DNA of 64,000 nucleotides, taken from contig NW_008708898.1 of NCBI RefSeq assembly GCF_000327385.1, forward strand, positions 244,934 to 308,933, written 5' to 3'. Shown piece by piece: positions 12,858 through 26,063 of the stretch. This DNA is from Lottia gigantea. Its lineage: Eukaryota > Mollusca > Gastropoda > Lottiidae. The position numbers were made by a program, and so were the translations under genes. The notes beneath the pieces are model-generated. The model was not told the origin of the DNA and did no database searches. It saw only the letters and a program-made list of their open reading frames with translations. Within the stretch, counting starts at the first letter, position 1. Every line of letters begins with the position of its first letter.

Positions 12858-15800
12858 TATACATAATAAAGTCAACATGGTAACATGGTGCTAGTGATAT
12901 ATATAAATTATTATTCACAGGCACACTTTTATCACAACTGCCAAAATAATGTTGAAATGAGATTAAGAATTGGTGCCTTCATATGCCTAAATCTAACCTC
13001 AACTCAAATTGTATAATTTATAGGTTAGAGTAGCTTCCCCTGTGACCCCTTGTCTTTCATAGCTAGTCGAATACATGCTCTTATAAACTGCTGTTAAAAT
13101 GGTTAATAGGTCAAAGTTCAGGACACTGATCAAGCTGTTGACAATATCATATATGCTTTTGACTTCCAAACAAGTGAAACTGTAAAATGCATCTTTGAGA
13201 TACTGTATTGAGAATAATTTTAGGGAGTTCATAAATCAAATGCTATGCCCAACATGATTGCATACCTTTTGAATCTCTATCACAGTAATTGTGGTTTTCA
13301 AACACAGTATTCACTTTAAGGGTTTTGTTGTAGGCATTTCACCTTGCCATTATTTCTTCCCTAGATAGACATAATAATTTAAAAATACAAAACCAATTGT
13401 GTCCAACCATAAAAGTGAAAATGTGTTTGTTTTTGTTTAGTTTATTTTATGTGTGGTTTGAAATTTTGAATGAATGAATAAATTTAAAGATTAAGCTAGG
13501 TCCTTAGTTTAAAAGAGTAGAAAGTAAATGTATTAGATAAAAGGATGATTACATTATTAATATACATGAATTGTAATAAGTTTAGAAACTGACTTGTATT
13601 GCTACATTATGTGTCTAAAGAATGTGTGGAAGCATAAAGGATTTTCTTATTAGAATTTTTCAATGTATTGGAAAGGGTTTGTAAACTGGTAGAAAATTAG
13701 AAAAGTGTCTAAAGAGCATTTGCATCTATTTATCATTTCATTATCAATATATTGTTATTAATTATCTTTCAATAATGATTTTGTAATTTGGGAACTATAT
13801 GTATTTAATTATATTCTAGAAAATACTCAATGCCTTGTATGATTGAAGTGATGATGGTATTTATAATTTAAGGCATGATAATGATGTAATAAGGTGCTAA
13901 TGTTTTAATATTATGTTGATGTATTATAATGTCATAAACTGCTGATGAAATTGATGGTGATGTTTAGATGATGATAATGTAGCTGATAGAAATATATCTG
14001 AAATGTTACTTTTGGATAGAAATGTTGCTAAAGTTAAAATTGTGAATGCTCTAGAATGGAATAATAATGATGATGATTATGTTAAATGATAATTAAATAT
14101 TCTTTACAGAAGATATATAATGATAATGTTATGTTGTGTTGTGATAATGATGATGATATCTGCAAACCTTTATTACGATTTGAATTCAGATAATCAGCCT
14201 TTTCAAGTACAAATCTTAATATAGTTATATGTTGATATATAATTTCTAAAATTGGTATCATAATCATTTACATTATCATCAACTAGACTTCACTTGGGGT
14301 GAATATTTATCTGTAGCCTTGTTTAAGCTTGATTAGGAAAGCTGTGAAAGTATATTTTATTAGTGAGTGAAATTAGATGTTAAAACTGGATAACTAATCT
14401 ATTGATAACATGTTTTTCTAAAGAGTTAATAATGATAACAGGAAATGTAGTGATATAGATCTAGTAGTGCTTTAGTTGAATATAGTATGTTGTTATATTT
14501 TCATCATGTTGAATTTAGAGAGAAAGGTGTAGTGAAGAAATCTTGTCAAGATAAATCAGGTTTTACTTGCCAGTTAAAATGTTGTTCATTTCATTTTAAT
14601 AGCATTGATGTTGTTGCAGTAGGAAGTCCCTAAGAAATCTGATGACGTGTAATAAGACTATCATTCTGTCCTCAGTATTCCAGTCAACCTAGGAAGAGAT
14701 AATCCAGGAAAGAGGATAGTTGGAACCTAAGCTTTACCTAACATTGTTAGATAGCCTTGTTAGTAAGTTATAGTATACTAGTAATATGCTTAAAGAATGA
14801 ATTTGTATATAAAATAACAAAACTTACTTACTCTTAGTATTATTTTAATATTAATAACTTTATGCAATATACATAAAAATTATGTTAATTGACTTATTAA
14901 CTGGTTATAATGTGTTCTCTCCATTGTGTCTCACAAATTCAGTTTTTATTTAGTTTCTCAAAGCATCTTTTCTTTGATGAAAGCATTTGTTTCATTTGTT
15001 TTTTCCTTTCTGAATAGCAGTGAGAAGCCTTATTTATATTTTTTTAGAAGGCTTATTCTATATTTCCAATACAAGAAAAATATTATTTTTGATTTTAAAG
15101 TTTTATAATGATGTAATTTTTTGGAATTATTAATACTGACAAGGTGTGAATTTATGTTTAGGGTATTTTTGGGTTTGTGATATCATCAATTCATTATTAG
15201 TCATGTTATATTTAGAAGAATGAGAAAAACTATTATTTCCTAACTTTCAATACTTTACAGATATAGAATAATGATCTGCATATCTAAAGATATATTCAAG
15301 ACAAATTTATTTACTAATTTGAACATAAAGGACAATTAAAACATATCACCCTTAGATTATATATTTGAATGTTTAGTACTCTTCTGTTGATTAAAAATGA
15401 TTATTTAAATCAATATGTCTATGGAAATTGTAGTGGTATTTTGCCATTAAAATTCTCGTAAGCCTTTAAGCTCATCTAAATTTAAATAGAAATAGGGAAA
15501 TTTGATTTGAAAGTATTTCTTTCTTTATGAAATTGATATTTTATTATGTTTAGAACACTTTATCAAAACTTTAACTCTAACAATTCTTAATAACTATCTT
15601 GGATCCAAATATACTGTTTTTTTTGCAGGCTTTGAGAACAGAACAATTTGAAATATTGTGATGTATGTTTGGAACCCTTCCTTTCTATACCAATATGATT
15701 GTATATAAAATCATATTTGTGCAATATGTAACATCCATTACTATATACCTCTATATTTTATAAAATGTGAAAAACATGGTTTTAGATGGTTCTGCCAACA

Positions 15801-17196
15801 TTTTCCTCATTGTAATATAAAATCATTTCTTTTCCTATTGTTTTATCTTCTATATTCTTCATTTTGTTTAATATTAAAATATTTTATCAGAGTCAAGTTT
15901 TTTTTAACCTTCCACATTTGGTTAAATCTATATCTGTCCCGCATGGTCCAGTACTTATAATCATTTTGATGAGGTTTTTTTTATATGAGTGCTATGGTCA
16001 TGTCTCGACCGATCTTATGAAATGGTTTCAGTCGGTCGCCAGTCGAAAACACGGAAATATATACCACGACCCGATCGACATTAAGACAAAACTGTAATAA
16101 TACAGTAATTTCTTTAACTGAACGCTGAACTTTTTATTATCTTTTCAAAAAGGAAAGATGACTAAAGATTCGTGTGTAATAACATTTAATGATGATGTCG
16201 GTTGAATTAAAGTGATAATACGTCTTTGAATAAACATAAAATTTAAAATTTTAAACTTGGCCAATAAGAGCATATTTTCATCAGTAGACATACCTGGTGT
16301 CATATATAACATAACAGGATCCTTATATAATCCGATAAATCCTAAAAACTTAATAAAAATGCAATTAACTATTGAAAAACGCTTAATATTATGATTAAGC
16401 GTTTTTCAATAATTACTTAGTGTTAAGAATTTTCCAATTTTCTAGATTTTGCAGGGAATTTGTTGTAACTTTATGACACCAGGTATGACCATTCTTGAGA
16501 ACTTAAATTTTATGTTCATTCTAAGACGTAGTATCACTTTAATGATGAGAAATTGGTCTGGAAGAGGGGAAGTCGAACCATTCTGAAAACGTGAGTAGTA
16601 CCTATTTAACCTTGGTAGGTCTTCATAAAAGACAGTATTTATATTTAGTTTGGGGACTACCATTGAATTTAGATCCGGCTTTCGATAGAGAATTGCGGTA
16701 ATAAACGCGTCACTTAGCTTCAATTCCATCCCTGAAAATTTATAACCTTTGTAGGCTGTACAAAAGTGGTGATTCATGTGGTATTTATAAAAAATATTCA
16801 ATAATCAATCACAAACGTGTTCATATTGTTCTATGGACTTGATTTGTGTGGGGAAACCCCTTATCATTGAAATTATTGATTGGAAAATAAATCGGTCGCC
16901 AATACAAACCAAACAACCCCAAACGAATTGACGGCTTAATTCGTGAAGCGTGGATAGACCCGTCAAACCGGTTTTTGCATGCTAAAATAATAGACATTAT
17001 AATAGTAGACATCAAATTTGAGCCTCAACCTATTCTTTACCGTTTGGTTTGAATGACTGAAAGAATAAATAAAGATAAGAAAGACGTTACGAGTGGGTGG
17101 TTACCGTCATGTATTCTCGATAATTAACATAATTTTACTCATATTTAATTTTAACCTTTGTCAATACCAGACGTGTACTTCTCTTAAAATCAGAAT
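12858..17196. other. HOOK 3' flank and intergenic region
   Basis: About 4.3 kb of very AT-rich DNA without a supported gene. The first part may be alternative HOOK 3' UTR. The stretch 13840-14280 is rich in GATGATAAT-type words without a regular unit. A large foldback element lies at 16207-16542. A good-looking acceptor at about 15629 is discussed under the rejected items. Confidence 0.6.
16207..16542. repeat. Foldback element with a perfect 17-bp stem at its apex
   Basis: The outer arms (about 16207-16306 and 16468-16542) are imperfect reverse complements sharing TTAAAGTGAT-ATACGTCTT, AACATAAAATTTAA and CATACCTGGTGTCATA. Near the centre, 16371-16387 and 16394-16410 are perfect 17-bp arms around a 6-base loop. 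The whole resembles a MITE or foldback transposon; no clear target-site duplication was found. Confidence 0.65.
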
Positions 17197-20100
17197 ATGG
17201 CTGATTGGAGCGCAGATAATTACGATGTCGGAAAAGAACACGTGAAGCTACCGGCATCAAAATATATTTACGAAAATGTGAATGTCAATTCTTATACTGG
17301 AAATGGTGTCCAAAGAAAAGATTCTGTTGGTAGTTCATTGAGTTCATTGAGCGAGAAGATCAGTTTGGAAGGTGGTAACGTTTTAACAGAGGAGAGCAGG
17401 ACAGACAATTTTACACAGAAATCAATTAAAAATGGGTGAGTTTATTCCTTCATTCGGTCATTCATTTATTCATTGACAAGAATAATATCGGTTGGTTTGC
17501 CCACCTAGAATGTTCGAAGGACTATATTATACTTCATTGTTTTGATAATGGATGTTGAGGTTAGCTGTCGATGCCTTTCAGTGGATCCATTTTGACTGTA
17601 AGCATTATTATCCTAGGTGTTTCAAAGATTAATTTTATTTTTTTGACTGTCGATCTTGATTGGAATAAAAAGTCTTTTATGTTACACTTTAAAAAATACT
17701 CCAGACACGGGTTTTCGTTTGCTGTCCATCATATCATACAGATATTACAAATTTTCCTTTTTTACTGTGCTGTTTTGTTTCTTAGAGTATGTTTTCAAAA
17801 TATTATGTAATTCTATATATAAAAAAGTTTGAAGTAAAGTTGGCTATATTTCAATATGTTATTAACAAATGCTTGATTAATCTTGCAAAAAGTCTTGGGA
17901 CCAAATTGTATTAAGATAACCATATATGAAATGTTACCAATATTTTATTATGTTGTTGACAAAGTTTAAAATTACACTTACATTACAACACTATTGAAAT
18001 ATCAACTGTACATTATGCTGCATTGAATGGATGGTAGAATTACATATTTACATAGCCTACTAGCTTTAAAATGGATGCGAATAAAGTAAAGTATTTTATT
18101 CACTTACATGATTATTGCAATTATCTAACACGCACATATTACATTTCTAATTTATCGAGTTATCCACCCAGTCATCTTAGTTCGTGTAGGGATGGGCACT
18201 GCTTCAAACGTTCCACCTCGTTTGATTCTGAAAAAATGTCATTTTGTTTGGGCATCCATAGATTCCGTAAATTGTTAACGGCACTCACTATTACCATGCT
18301 AATTGGTGAACTGACTCGTCACATTATATTACGCCTGTACGGAATATCATCATTGCCAAAATTTATTGTAAGAATTATTTTCTTATATTCACTGAGTCTC
18401 AAATAATACCTTAATAAAATTACCATTTTCCCATGATATTTACTCACAATAAATTGTCTTAATGTAAAATTTCATGATTTCCCATAAAAAAATATTCTGA
18501 TAAGATCACTCTTATTGAATTTTTAGTGACATATCGGCAAATAGGCATAGTGTGAAATTTGTATAGGAAACATCATAAGTTTTAAGGTTCGTCCGATAGG
18601 CTTGATTACCTTTATTTCCATTCATAATATCCTTGGCCCACCTGTTTTAATACTAGGCTTATAGTGGTAATATATATAGTAATTAATGATTATTTCCTGG
18701 GGTGAAGAAATCATGCTTGCTTGGTTAATACGATAAGGATCATTAAGCTAGGTTGGTCTCGGAATAATACATGTTATTTGATTAGAAACTGGCTGACACG
18801 AATTTTTTGTCAAACTTCTTTAGAACATGCTAGATGATTACGATAACGATTGTTAAACTTCCTTTGGATTAATGCCAAAGTCCTTTGGAACATGACCAAC
18901 GATTTCCAATTGCATACTTGGCAATGACTGATAATACAATTGTCAAATTTTTTTGGAGCTAACACTGCGATTTTCAAATTCCGGCAAAATACAATGATTG
19001 TAAAACTTTCTTACGAAATGGCGGATATTAAAATTGTTAAACATCCTTAAGAAATGACGGATACTACGAACGCAAAACTTCTGTTAGAAATGAAAAGGTA
19101 CTACGATCGCAAAACATCCTAACTAAATGGCATAATGGTGGATACTACTAAAAGTTCTTTTTTGAAAATGAAACTACGGTGGCAATACTTCCTTTTGTAA
19201 TGACAGATACTACAATTCTAAAGAATTCTTTGAAAATGAGGAATACTAACTACCATCTTGAAATAGTGGATATCTGGATACATAATGGGGAAACATGGGG
19301 AAATTGGCGATATTATGTTGTTAAACATGCCTGTTATGTCATAGGTGTATTGCAAAACAACAGCAAAATGGCGTTTCATGAGGAAACATCTAATATCACT
19401 ATATCAAATAATTTTGTACTTATTTGGTGTATAAACCCTCAATTCTTTTATATTAACTTACACGTACATTAGTCAGTTTTATACCCATAATTTGAATATT
19501 TCACATTGATACACAATGATACACGATGATAAACATGAGGAAATGGGGTGTAACTTGGAACATTTGACGTGGGCCTTTTTGAAAAAAATTGAAAGATGAA
19601 TAGAATTTTAATAGTTTCCGACAATCATGACAAACGTAAAATTGACGAATAAAGACCTGAAGATTGTTGTGTCACGAATGTAAATGAATGTTCACAATAT
19701 CTCAGTCATGAAACGAGTCATTGCTTTTTGTTTTAGTGTTTGCTAAGACCACAATCAGTGACAAAAAGGCCATCTCACAAGTATACTCCAGTAGAAGTTG
19801 TTATATAAGGATTCACTTGAGTATATTTTCGTGATATCCCATGGCAATTGTCGTGTTTGACGAGGAGTTTCTTGTTTTTGACAGCTCTTCAATCGTTTGG
19901 AATATTGAATTATGATTTAAAATGACAGTTTGCACACATTTACAATATACATGTATATTTTGTTAATAAGAATATATCCGTAATGAAATGGTGGGATTAA
20001 AGCTAATGTTGATCATATTTTGTGTGTTTTTGAAAAAGTTTAATACCAAATGAATTCACAAAACATGGATAACTCACACGTTTAATATTTATAAAAATTC

Positions 20101-23100
20101 ATTTTATGATTTAAAATTCCTGTTATTGTGTAGCTGGCACTACTGTCTATTTAACTTAACTTTACTTTAAGTTGTTCAGATTCCACTGTTATGGATTTTT
20201 AGATTCGATAAGCTGAATTCTAAGAAACGACGTATTGTTTCGTGATTACTTCCTTAGCTCTTCAATCGATTTTCCTTATATTAACGTCCTTCATGCACAA
20301 TGTATGATTTTGCATTCCTAGGTAGGTCAAAAATGTGCAGAATCATAGAACGAAAAATAAGACTCGTGACTACAGGGGGCAATTTTCACCAATCTGAGGG
20401 AGTTATAGATGTCAGTGTTTACTATATATATATATATTTTGTTATTCTGTATTTCCATTATTAATTGTTATGCTTGATAAAGATTCCTGTATGTGAATTG
20501 AAACGGTGCAAAAATTAAATCAAAGGAGTAGTATATCCATAATAGTTGTTCTTGCTGAATAAGCCATAAAGTTCATAATCTTCCTGTCGAGAGTTCTGAT
20601 TGGCTGTATGTGAATTGAAACGTTGTAAAATTAAATTAAAGGAGTAGTATATCCATAATAGTTGTCCTTGCTGAAAGTTTTTATGTTGTTAACAGAGAAC
20701 AGTTAACCTTTGTTAGAAATTTTGTACATACTTCATAACGACGACCGTTTCTATAGCCCTATGGATCTCTGTGATATAAATCAAGTTTTATCTATATTAT
20801 CTATCTCTATAGAAAGCTATACTGATTTTATATCGAGATCACCATTATGTACGTTGTCATGTTTTTATGAAATTGTTTGGGTCGCATATATTGGCCTTAA
20901 TTATACTTTAATAATAGCTCTTAAGTATAGATTCAAAACATATATAAATCATATGGAACATGAAAATCATATCGGTGGCAACAATTTCTTAAAAGCGGGA
21001 ATAAAATTTAAAAATTAAAATTGATTCGGTGCTTTCTGACTCATAGTTAGGGGCAAATGTCACAAAATAACTTAGCTTGAGGCTTGAAATTGACATTTAA
21101 TTTTAGTAATAGTGAACCTTAGAAGAAAAAAACAAGAACCACCCAAAATTTGATATGCATGAACTTGTATAAAACTCATATTGTGAAATTCCTATGAAAT
21201 GAAGTGGGAGTACAATCAGTTGAACAAACTATTCTGCGATAGAAACCTAACCTCTCTTAAAAACTAGCAAACAAAAATTAAGGTGACATAATTATGATGA
21301 TTTACTTTCACAGCTCATCTAGAACTCTTTCACGCTCAGATCACACATGCGATGTGGGCATTCTTCTACAGTATGTAAAGGCGCTATATAAATAGACTTA
21401 TTATTATTATTATTATTAAATGAAACCTAAAATTTAAAAGCAACCAATACATGACCGACAGTGATGTGAAATTGGTTTATTTTGATCTATATATTTGGAA
21501 TCATTTTATAAAAGGGACAGTAGGCCTAGTCTTTTGAAGATTTGAAAATTTAGGTTACGAATACAGATGATCTCATTTATGTCTACATGGTATTTGCAAC
21601 ATGCTCCGGGTAATGGGAGTTTTGTCTTACGTTAGCAGTGGTCTTTTGTACTAGAATCGAATTATGGAAATTTAACAGACCACCTGATGGCGTGTAAATA
21701 ATTGTGATCAAATGATCGCATCTATACTCTAACATCCCCACCCCTGTGTGTGCTCAAATAAAATTGAATAAAAGGTTCCTCATGCGGAAAGATTAAAACT
21801 AGTTTGGAAAGTTGACAATAAAGAGGTAAAAGAACATCTGAAAAGGTTATTGCGAGACTTATTTACCAATTTCATTCAAAGTAAACACAGTTGATAAAAT
21901 CTCCAATGAAATCGCTTTGTACACCAAGCTATATATGCTAGCTTACTCGTTCAGGAAAAGTCAGAATTTGTTTTTTGTCTACCAGCAGGTCCTTCGACAA
22001 GAGTGGCATTGCTCTTTCCCCGATTATCCATACCCGACGTGATGGACTAGACTAATGACACATGAGGAAAGGTGAATTATTACCAAATTTTCACACGTTT
22101 GACCGAGTTTAGAACCCACGACCACACTTTGTGGCAAATTATATCGTGTATAACAACGATCTGATGTAAAGTTTGAGCAAATTCCAACTAATCGATACGA
22201 ATAACTGCTGATGTATTGAATATAATAATATTTGTAATTGACTAAGTTTACAGTGGCCATTGAATCTGATTAGTTGTAAATCCCGATACGTATAAGTACA
22301 GGGCAACATTAATTAAAATTAATTCAGCGATTATGACAATGACTTCGGGTTTTAATTCTCGAGGAATCGATAAATGACATTAGCGGAAAAAATCGTTTGA
22401 GTAGGAACTAATTTCCATTATCAAGACATTACATGTCTCTACAGTCAGATTGTCTCATATTGTTAAAATAACTTTTGTGTCTACCGGCTCTCGGCACCAT
22501 AACATCCTTCTACGTGTAGTAACAAATCTGTATTCTGAAACTTGTTCACATAATCTAAATTAGATATGATAAAAATGAGTTTTGGTCATATCAGATAAAA
22601 CCAAAACGTTGGCTGAAACCTCAATGTTGTTATTTATTGTGTCTCATCATTTGTTCTAGATGTATTTTGTTATGACACGGTAACCAGATATCCATGCAGT
22701 TGACCTCTTGACCACTTACTATTTTTCCATTCATGTTTTGAACAATCGATTTAGGACTGTTGTCCAGCTGACATGAATAACACACTACTAAACCAGTTTT
22801 ATTGATATATATCATAGCGAAGTACACACCTTTTCACGTTCACAGTCGACCAACCCAATATGATATTCAAAATCCCAGTGTGCCTTTGTGTTTATTGGTT
22901 AAAGGGATATGTACTTCCAGTTTTCCACTTAAAAATTTATAAGAAATCGGTTTCTGTTACCTAAAACCCCTTTCCATAGTTTTTTTCTTATATATGGTTC
23001 GTCTTTAGTTAACAAAATAATGTAATTAAGCTAACCACTGAAGGTTTAAAAGGTATATGACGAAGCGTCAAAGTGATAAACCAGTACACTATATACCTTT

Positions 23101-26063
23101 AATACGTATTAAATGAGTATATTATGGTTTTGTTACCCTAGTGTGAATAACGTAGGCCTACGACATTCCCCAGTACAAGATATATTATATATATAATATA
23201 AAGTTTAACAAAGCGAGAAAGAGGCGAATCTATTCAAAAAACTATGATACCTTAAATAATAAATCACATTGCTCATTTGTCAGAACGGTCATGTAAAAGA
23301 GTCAAAATGGCCGAAAGAGTGTCATCTATACCTATAAATGGATTAAATGATTATCAAAATGAACATTATTATGAAAATAATGCAGAAATGGTAAAGAATT
23401 GGATTAGTACTGGTGGAAATCCCGGCTCACTGAGTCGTAATAGTCGAAAGGATACAAAAACAACTTCAATTCAAAGGTATGCATTAACTTATAATGTTAT
23501 TGCTATTTCAGCGTTGAAACTGAATGTGGCAATGTGGCTCAAGAGGATGATATTGTGATGATGAAGGTTACAGTTATGGAAAATAGACTGAGTAGAAACA
23601 GTCATGGGATAGTTTTTCGTGGATAATGAANNNNNNNNNNNNNNNNNNNNNNNNNNNNNNNNNNNNNNNNNNNNNNNNNNNNNNNNNNNNNNNNNNNNNN
23701 NNNNNNNNNNNNNNNNNNNNNNNNNNNNNNNNNNNNNNNNNNNNNNNNNNNNNNNNNNNNNNNNNNNNNNNNNNNNNNNNNNNNNNNNNNNNNNNNNNNN
23801 NNNNNNNNNNNNNNNNNNNNNNNNNNNNNNNNNNNNNNNNNNNNNNNNNNNNNNNNNNNNNNNNNNNNNNNNNNNNNNNNNNNNNNNNNNNNNNNNNNNN
23901 NNNNNNNNNNNNNNNNNNNNNNNNNNNNNNNNNNNNNNNNNNNNNNNNNNNNNNNNNNNNNNNNNNNNNNNNNNNNNNNNNNNNNNNNNNNNNNNNNNNN
24001 NNNNNNNNNNNNNNNNNNNNNNNNNNNNNNNNNNNNNNNNATAGATAGTGAGATAAGATAAAGTTGTAATAGATAGTGAGATAAGATAGAGTTGTAATAG
24101 ATAGTGAGATAAGATAGAGTTGTAATAGATAGTCAGATACTATAGACAGATAGATAGTCAGATAAAATAGAGTTGTATTAGATAGATGGAATAGGATTTG
24201 TATTCCCATTGAAGATGTTCTCTAAATACATGTACATGTATATCATTACGGAATATTTAGGTGGTTAACAGTCAGTCTTTCATCTACGAGACTTGTCACC
24301 ACGTAAAATTGAGCATTTATTTATCCAAGAAATTCTTTCATTGAGAGCTATGCTGTTATAATAAAACCACACCCTTTATCACAACACAGTTATTTTACCT
24401 GTCTTATTGTTCTCAACATGTCTTGTCGGTACAGCGTTTTATACCTAAATAAATAGTAATAAAGTCTAGCATCAGCTGAGTTGTCTCATCGTTCCCAAAG
24501 TATGTGTTCGTTATGAACTTGTCTGTTTATTTATTTGTAAATTTGGTCGAATTTGTGGATGGGGTTGAAATCGCCTAAATGGAAAGGTAGGCTATTACAT
24601 GTAAGCTACTGACAAGGATTTTAAAGAGAAGAAGTGCAGTTTTCATTACTCATATCATGGAGTGTTACGTCGCATTTTTTCTGATTCAGTTTGGGTAAAC
24701 GAACACGTAAAGTATTGCTTCGGAACTCCCAAATGTCTCGCGATCTTTAAAGGGGCAGTCTGTAGCACATTGGGCCTCGGTTTTTGTTGCATCCGAACAA
24801 CATGGCGCTTCATCTATGACAGATATCCCCGGGTTAATGAGCAAGCGTCTTTTTCACTGAGCCCCAGCTGTTCCCTCTCAGTATTTAATACGGAGAAAAT
24901 ATTTACTAGGAATATTGTGCTTTGTTATTTGAACCAGCAGTTATTAAAAACTTGAATATAAAACTCTTACACTAGTTACACTGTTGATGTATTACTTTTT
25001 AATGTCGTAATGTCAGCTTAACCCGCATATCATATGTTAATTTTATTTAAATTTTATGCGTAATAACCATAAAAAGTGAATATCAAACTCAACATGGCGT
25101 GAAATACCGTAACACAAACTTCTTATGACTGAATACATAATAATTATGTGCATTATTACTTCAATAAATATAACATTTTTTAAGTCATTGTTTTATATGA
25201 AACATACGTATCAAGGCTATATGAATCAAGACAATAGGGGCGTATTCTGAAATTTTGCTGAATAATGTTCTTAAAAATACTCGAATAGAATAAATGGAAT
25301 AAATAGAATAAACAAACAACAAATAAGAACCAGAAGCCTTCATTACACCAAAGTCAAATTGCCCTGTCTAACATTCAGCAAATGGGAAGGTAGAGTTTTG
25401 GATATATCTCCAACTTTTGTGACTCTATTTCAAATTCAATGATATAGGCGTAGTATTTACTTTATTGCTCTTCTTTTTTTCATTTTCATATTATCATATC
25501 ATTTCAGTTCTAAAGATCACAAGATACCCTCTATTCCACCACGACAGCCATCAACAAATGGAACAAAACCATTCCTAAAACCTCCGACTATAGATCTCAG
25601 TAAGTATTTACATGAGCAATTTACCTTAAAAATTAATTAATCTAATGTTGCAGGGAATCATTAGTGACGGTGTTTCCGGTAATAGCTTAGCCATATACCT
25701 CGGAGGATATATGATATCTGAGATTATCAAAAATGAATAGTTACACAACCTTTACACCCAAATACGCCTAAATATGACATTATTATTTTTACTTCAGCAC
25801 CAGCAGAAAGTATCATAGAAGACGATATTACCATACCAAACGATGCCTGTTTATACGGGTTTACAGTCGATCATATGTCAACATTCTTCAAGCATATGAA
25901 AGTCAATGATAGAGTCATCGGATATATGCATAAAAAGAAAATTGACGGCAAAAAGTTTTCAACGTTGAAAGACTCTGAATTGGACAATTTGGGTATTAAT
26001 AATCCTATTGTGTGCTTCTTCCGGGAAAAGAGTAAACGTAAAAAGGCTGCATTTATGTTGTAA
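17197..26063 (+). CDS. Small SAM-domain adaptor with Tyr-x-Asn and Pro-Pro-Arg motifs, long isoform
   Basis: Exons 17197-17435, 25508-25599 and 25798-26063 join in phases 2 and 1 to give 198 aa. Exon 1 (80 aa) is Ser/Asn-rich and carries KYIYENV, with Tyr25-Glu-Asn fitting the Grb2 SH2-binding pattern pTyr-x-Asn. The middle exon is proline-rich (IPSIPPRQPS, KPFLKPP), typical of SH3 ligands. The last exon is a SAM-like domain (LYGFTVDHMSTFFKHMKV, KIDGKKFSTLKDSELDNLGI) ending in a basic tail (REKSKRKKAAFML). SAM domains mediate protein-protein association. I know no named orthologue; the architecture recalls immune-type adaptors such as SLP-76, which also combine SAM, Tyr and Pro-rich parts, but orthology is not shown. 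It lies 2.4 kb upstream of the THEMIS-like gene on the same strand. The 17197 exon and its 8-kb intron rest on reading-frame, splice-site and phase agreement. Confidence 0.7.
17436..23306 (+). other. Long first intron of the SAM adaptor
   Basis: No second gene is supported here. Contents include degenerate tandem units at about 18830-19240 (AAATG, GGATACTACGA, GCAAAAC words about every 40 bp) and a 70-bp direct duplication (20488-20562 and 20604-20676). A TTAAAGGGATATGTACTTCC word at 22899 resembles ends of the TTAA-flanked elements elsewhere. The stretch just before 23307 should hold the alternative promoter. Confidence 0.5.
20488..20676. repeat. Direct duplication of about 73 bp
   Basis: GTATGTGAATTGAAACG is followed by AAATTAAA and GGAGTAGTATATCCATAATA. 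These blocks occur at 20488-20562 and again at 20604-20676, separated by about 40 bp of unrelated sequence. It is non-coding. Confidence 0.75.
23307..23476 (+). CDS. Alternative first exon of the SAM adaptor (short isoform, 175 aa)
   Basis: The ATG at 23307 opens 56 codons ending AG|gtatgc in phase 2, the same phase as the 17197 exon, so it joins the same exon at 25508. It encodes MAERVSSIPINGL, then NDYQNEHYYENNAEM, with two Tyr-x-Asn motifs (Tyr16-Gln-Asn and Tyr22-Glu-Asn). It cannot be an internal exon after 17435: the only nearby acceptor-like AG (before AACGGTCATG) would give a stop at once. This implies a second promoter about 6 kb downstream of the first. Tyr-Glu-Asn followed by a Gly/Ser-rich stretch occurs in both first exons, so they may descend from a duplication. 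Confidence 0.65.
23631..24040. other. Assembly gap (410 N) in a minisatellite
   Basis: The run of N ends directly in a tandem repeat, so the gap probably hides more repeat units. True length is unknown. A missing exon of the SAM adaptor inside the gap cannot be excluded. Confidence 0.95.
24041..24190. repeat. 28-bp minisatellite bordering the gap
   Basis: About five units of ATAGATAGTGAGATAAGATA plus AAGTTGTA or GAGTTGTA. The last two are degenerate and add a tetranucleotide AGAT slip. Confidence 0.85.
24191..25507 (+). other. Intron between the alternative first exon and the proline-rich exon
   Basis: AT-rich DNA without a supported gene. A TTTAAAGGGGCAGTCTGTAG word at about 24748 may be one end of a TTAA-type MITE; no matching opposite end was found. 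Confidence 0.4.

Noticed and set aside
15629-15661. Alternative last HOOK exon after a TTTTTTTTGCAG acceptor
   Set aside because: Joined to the exon ending at 12542 it gives only Val-Leu-stop, and it would need a 3-kb last intron. The acceptor at 12841 gives a stop followed by AATAAA within 8 bases, which fits better.
16442-16801. 119-codon minus-strand open frame
   Set aside because: It runs through one arm of a foldback element and shows no domain or splice signals.
23512-23625. Open stretch after a TATTTCAG just downstream of the alternative first exon
   Set aside because: The intron would be only 35 bases long, and the open frame ends in a stop without a convincing donor.
23619-24209. 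Long open frames across the N gap
   Set aside because: They consist almost entirely of unknown bases and carry no information.
24662-24955. 97-codon open frame with many Cys and aromatic residues
   Set aside because: No recognisable domain and no flanking splice sites matching the SAM adaptor phases; it lies in an intron.
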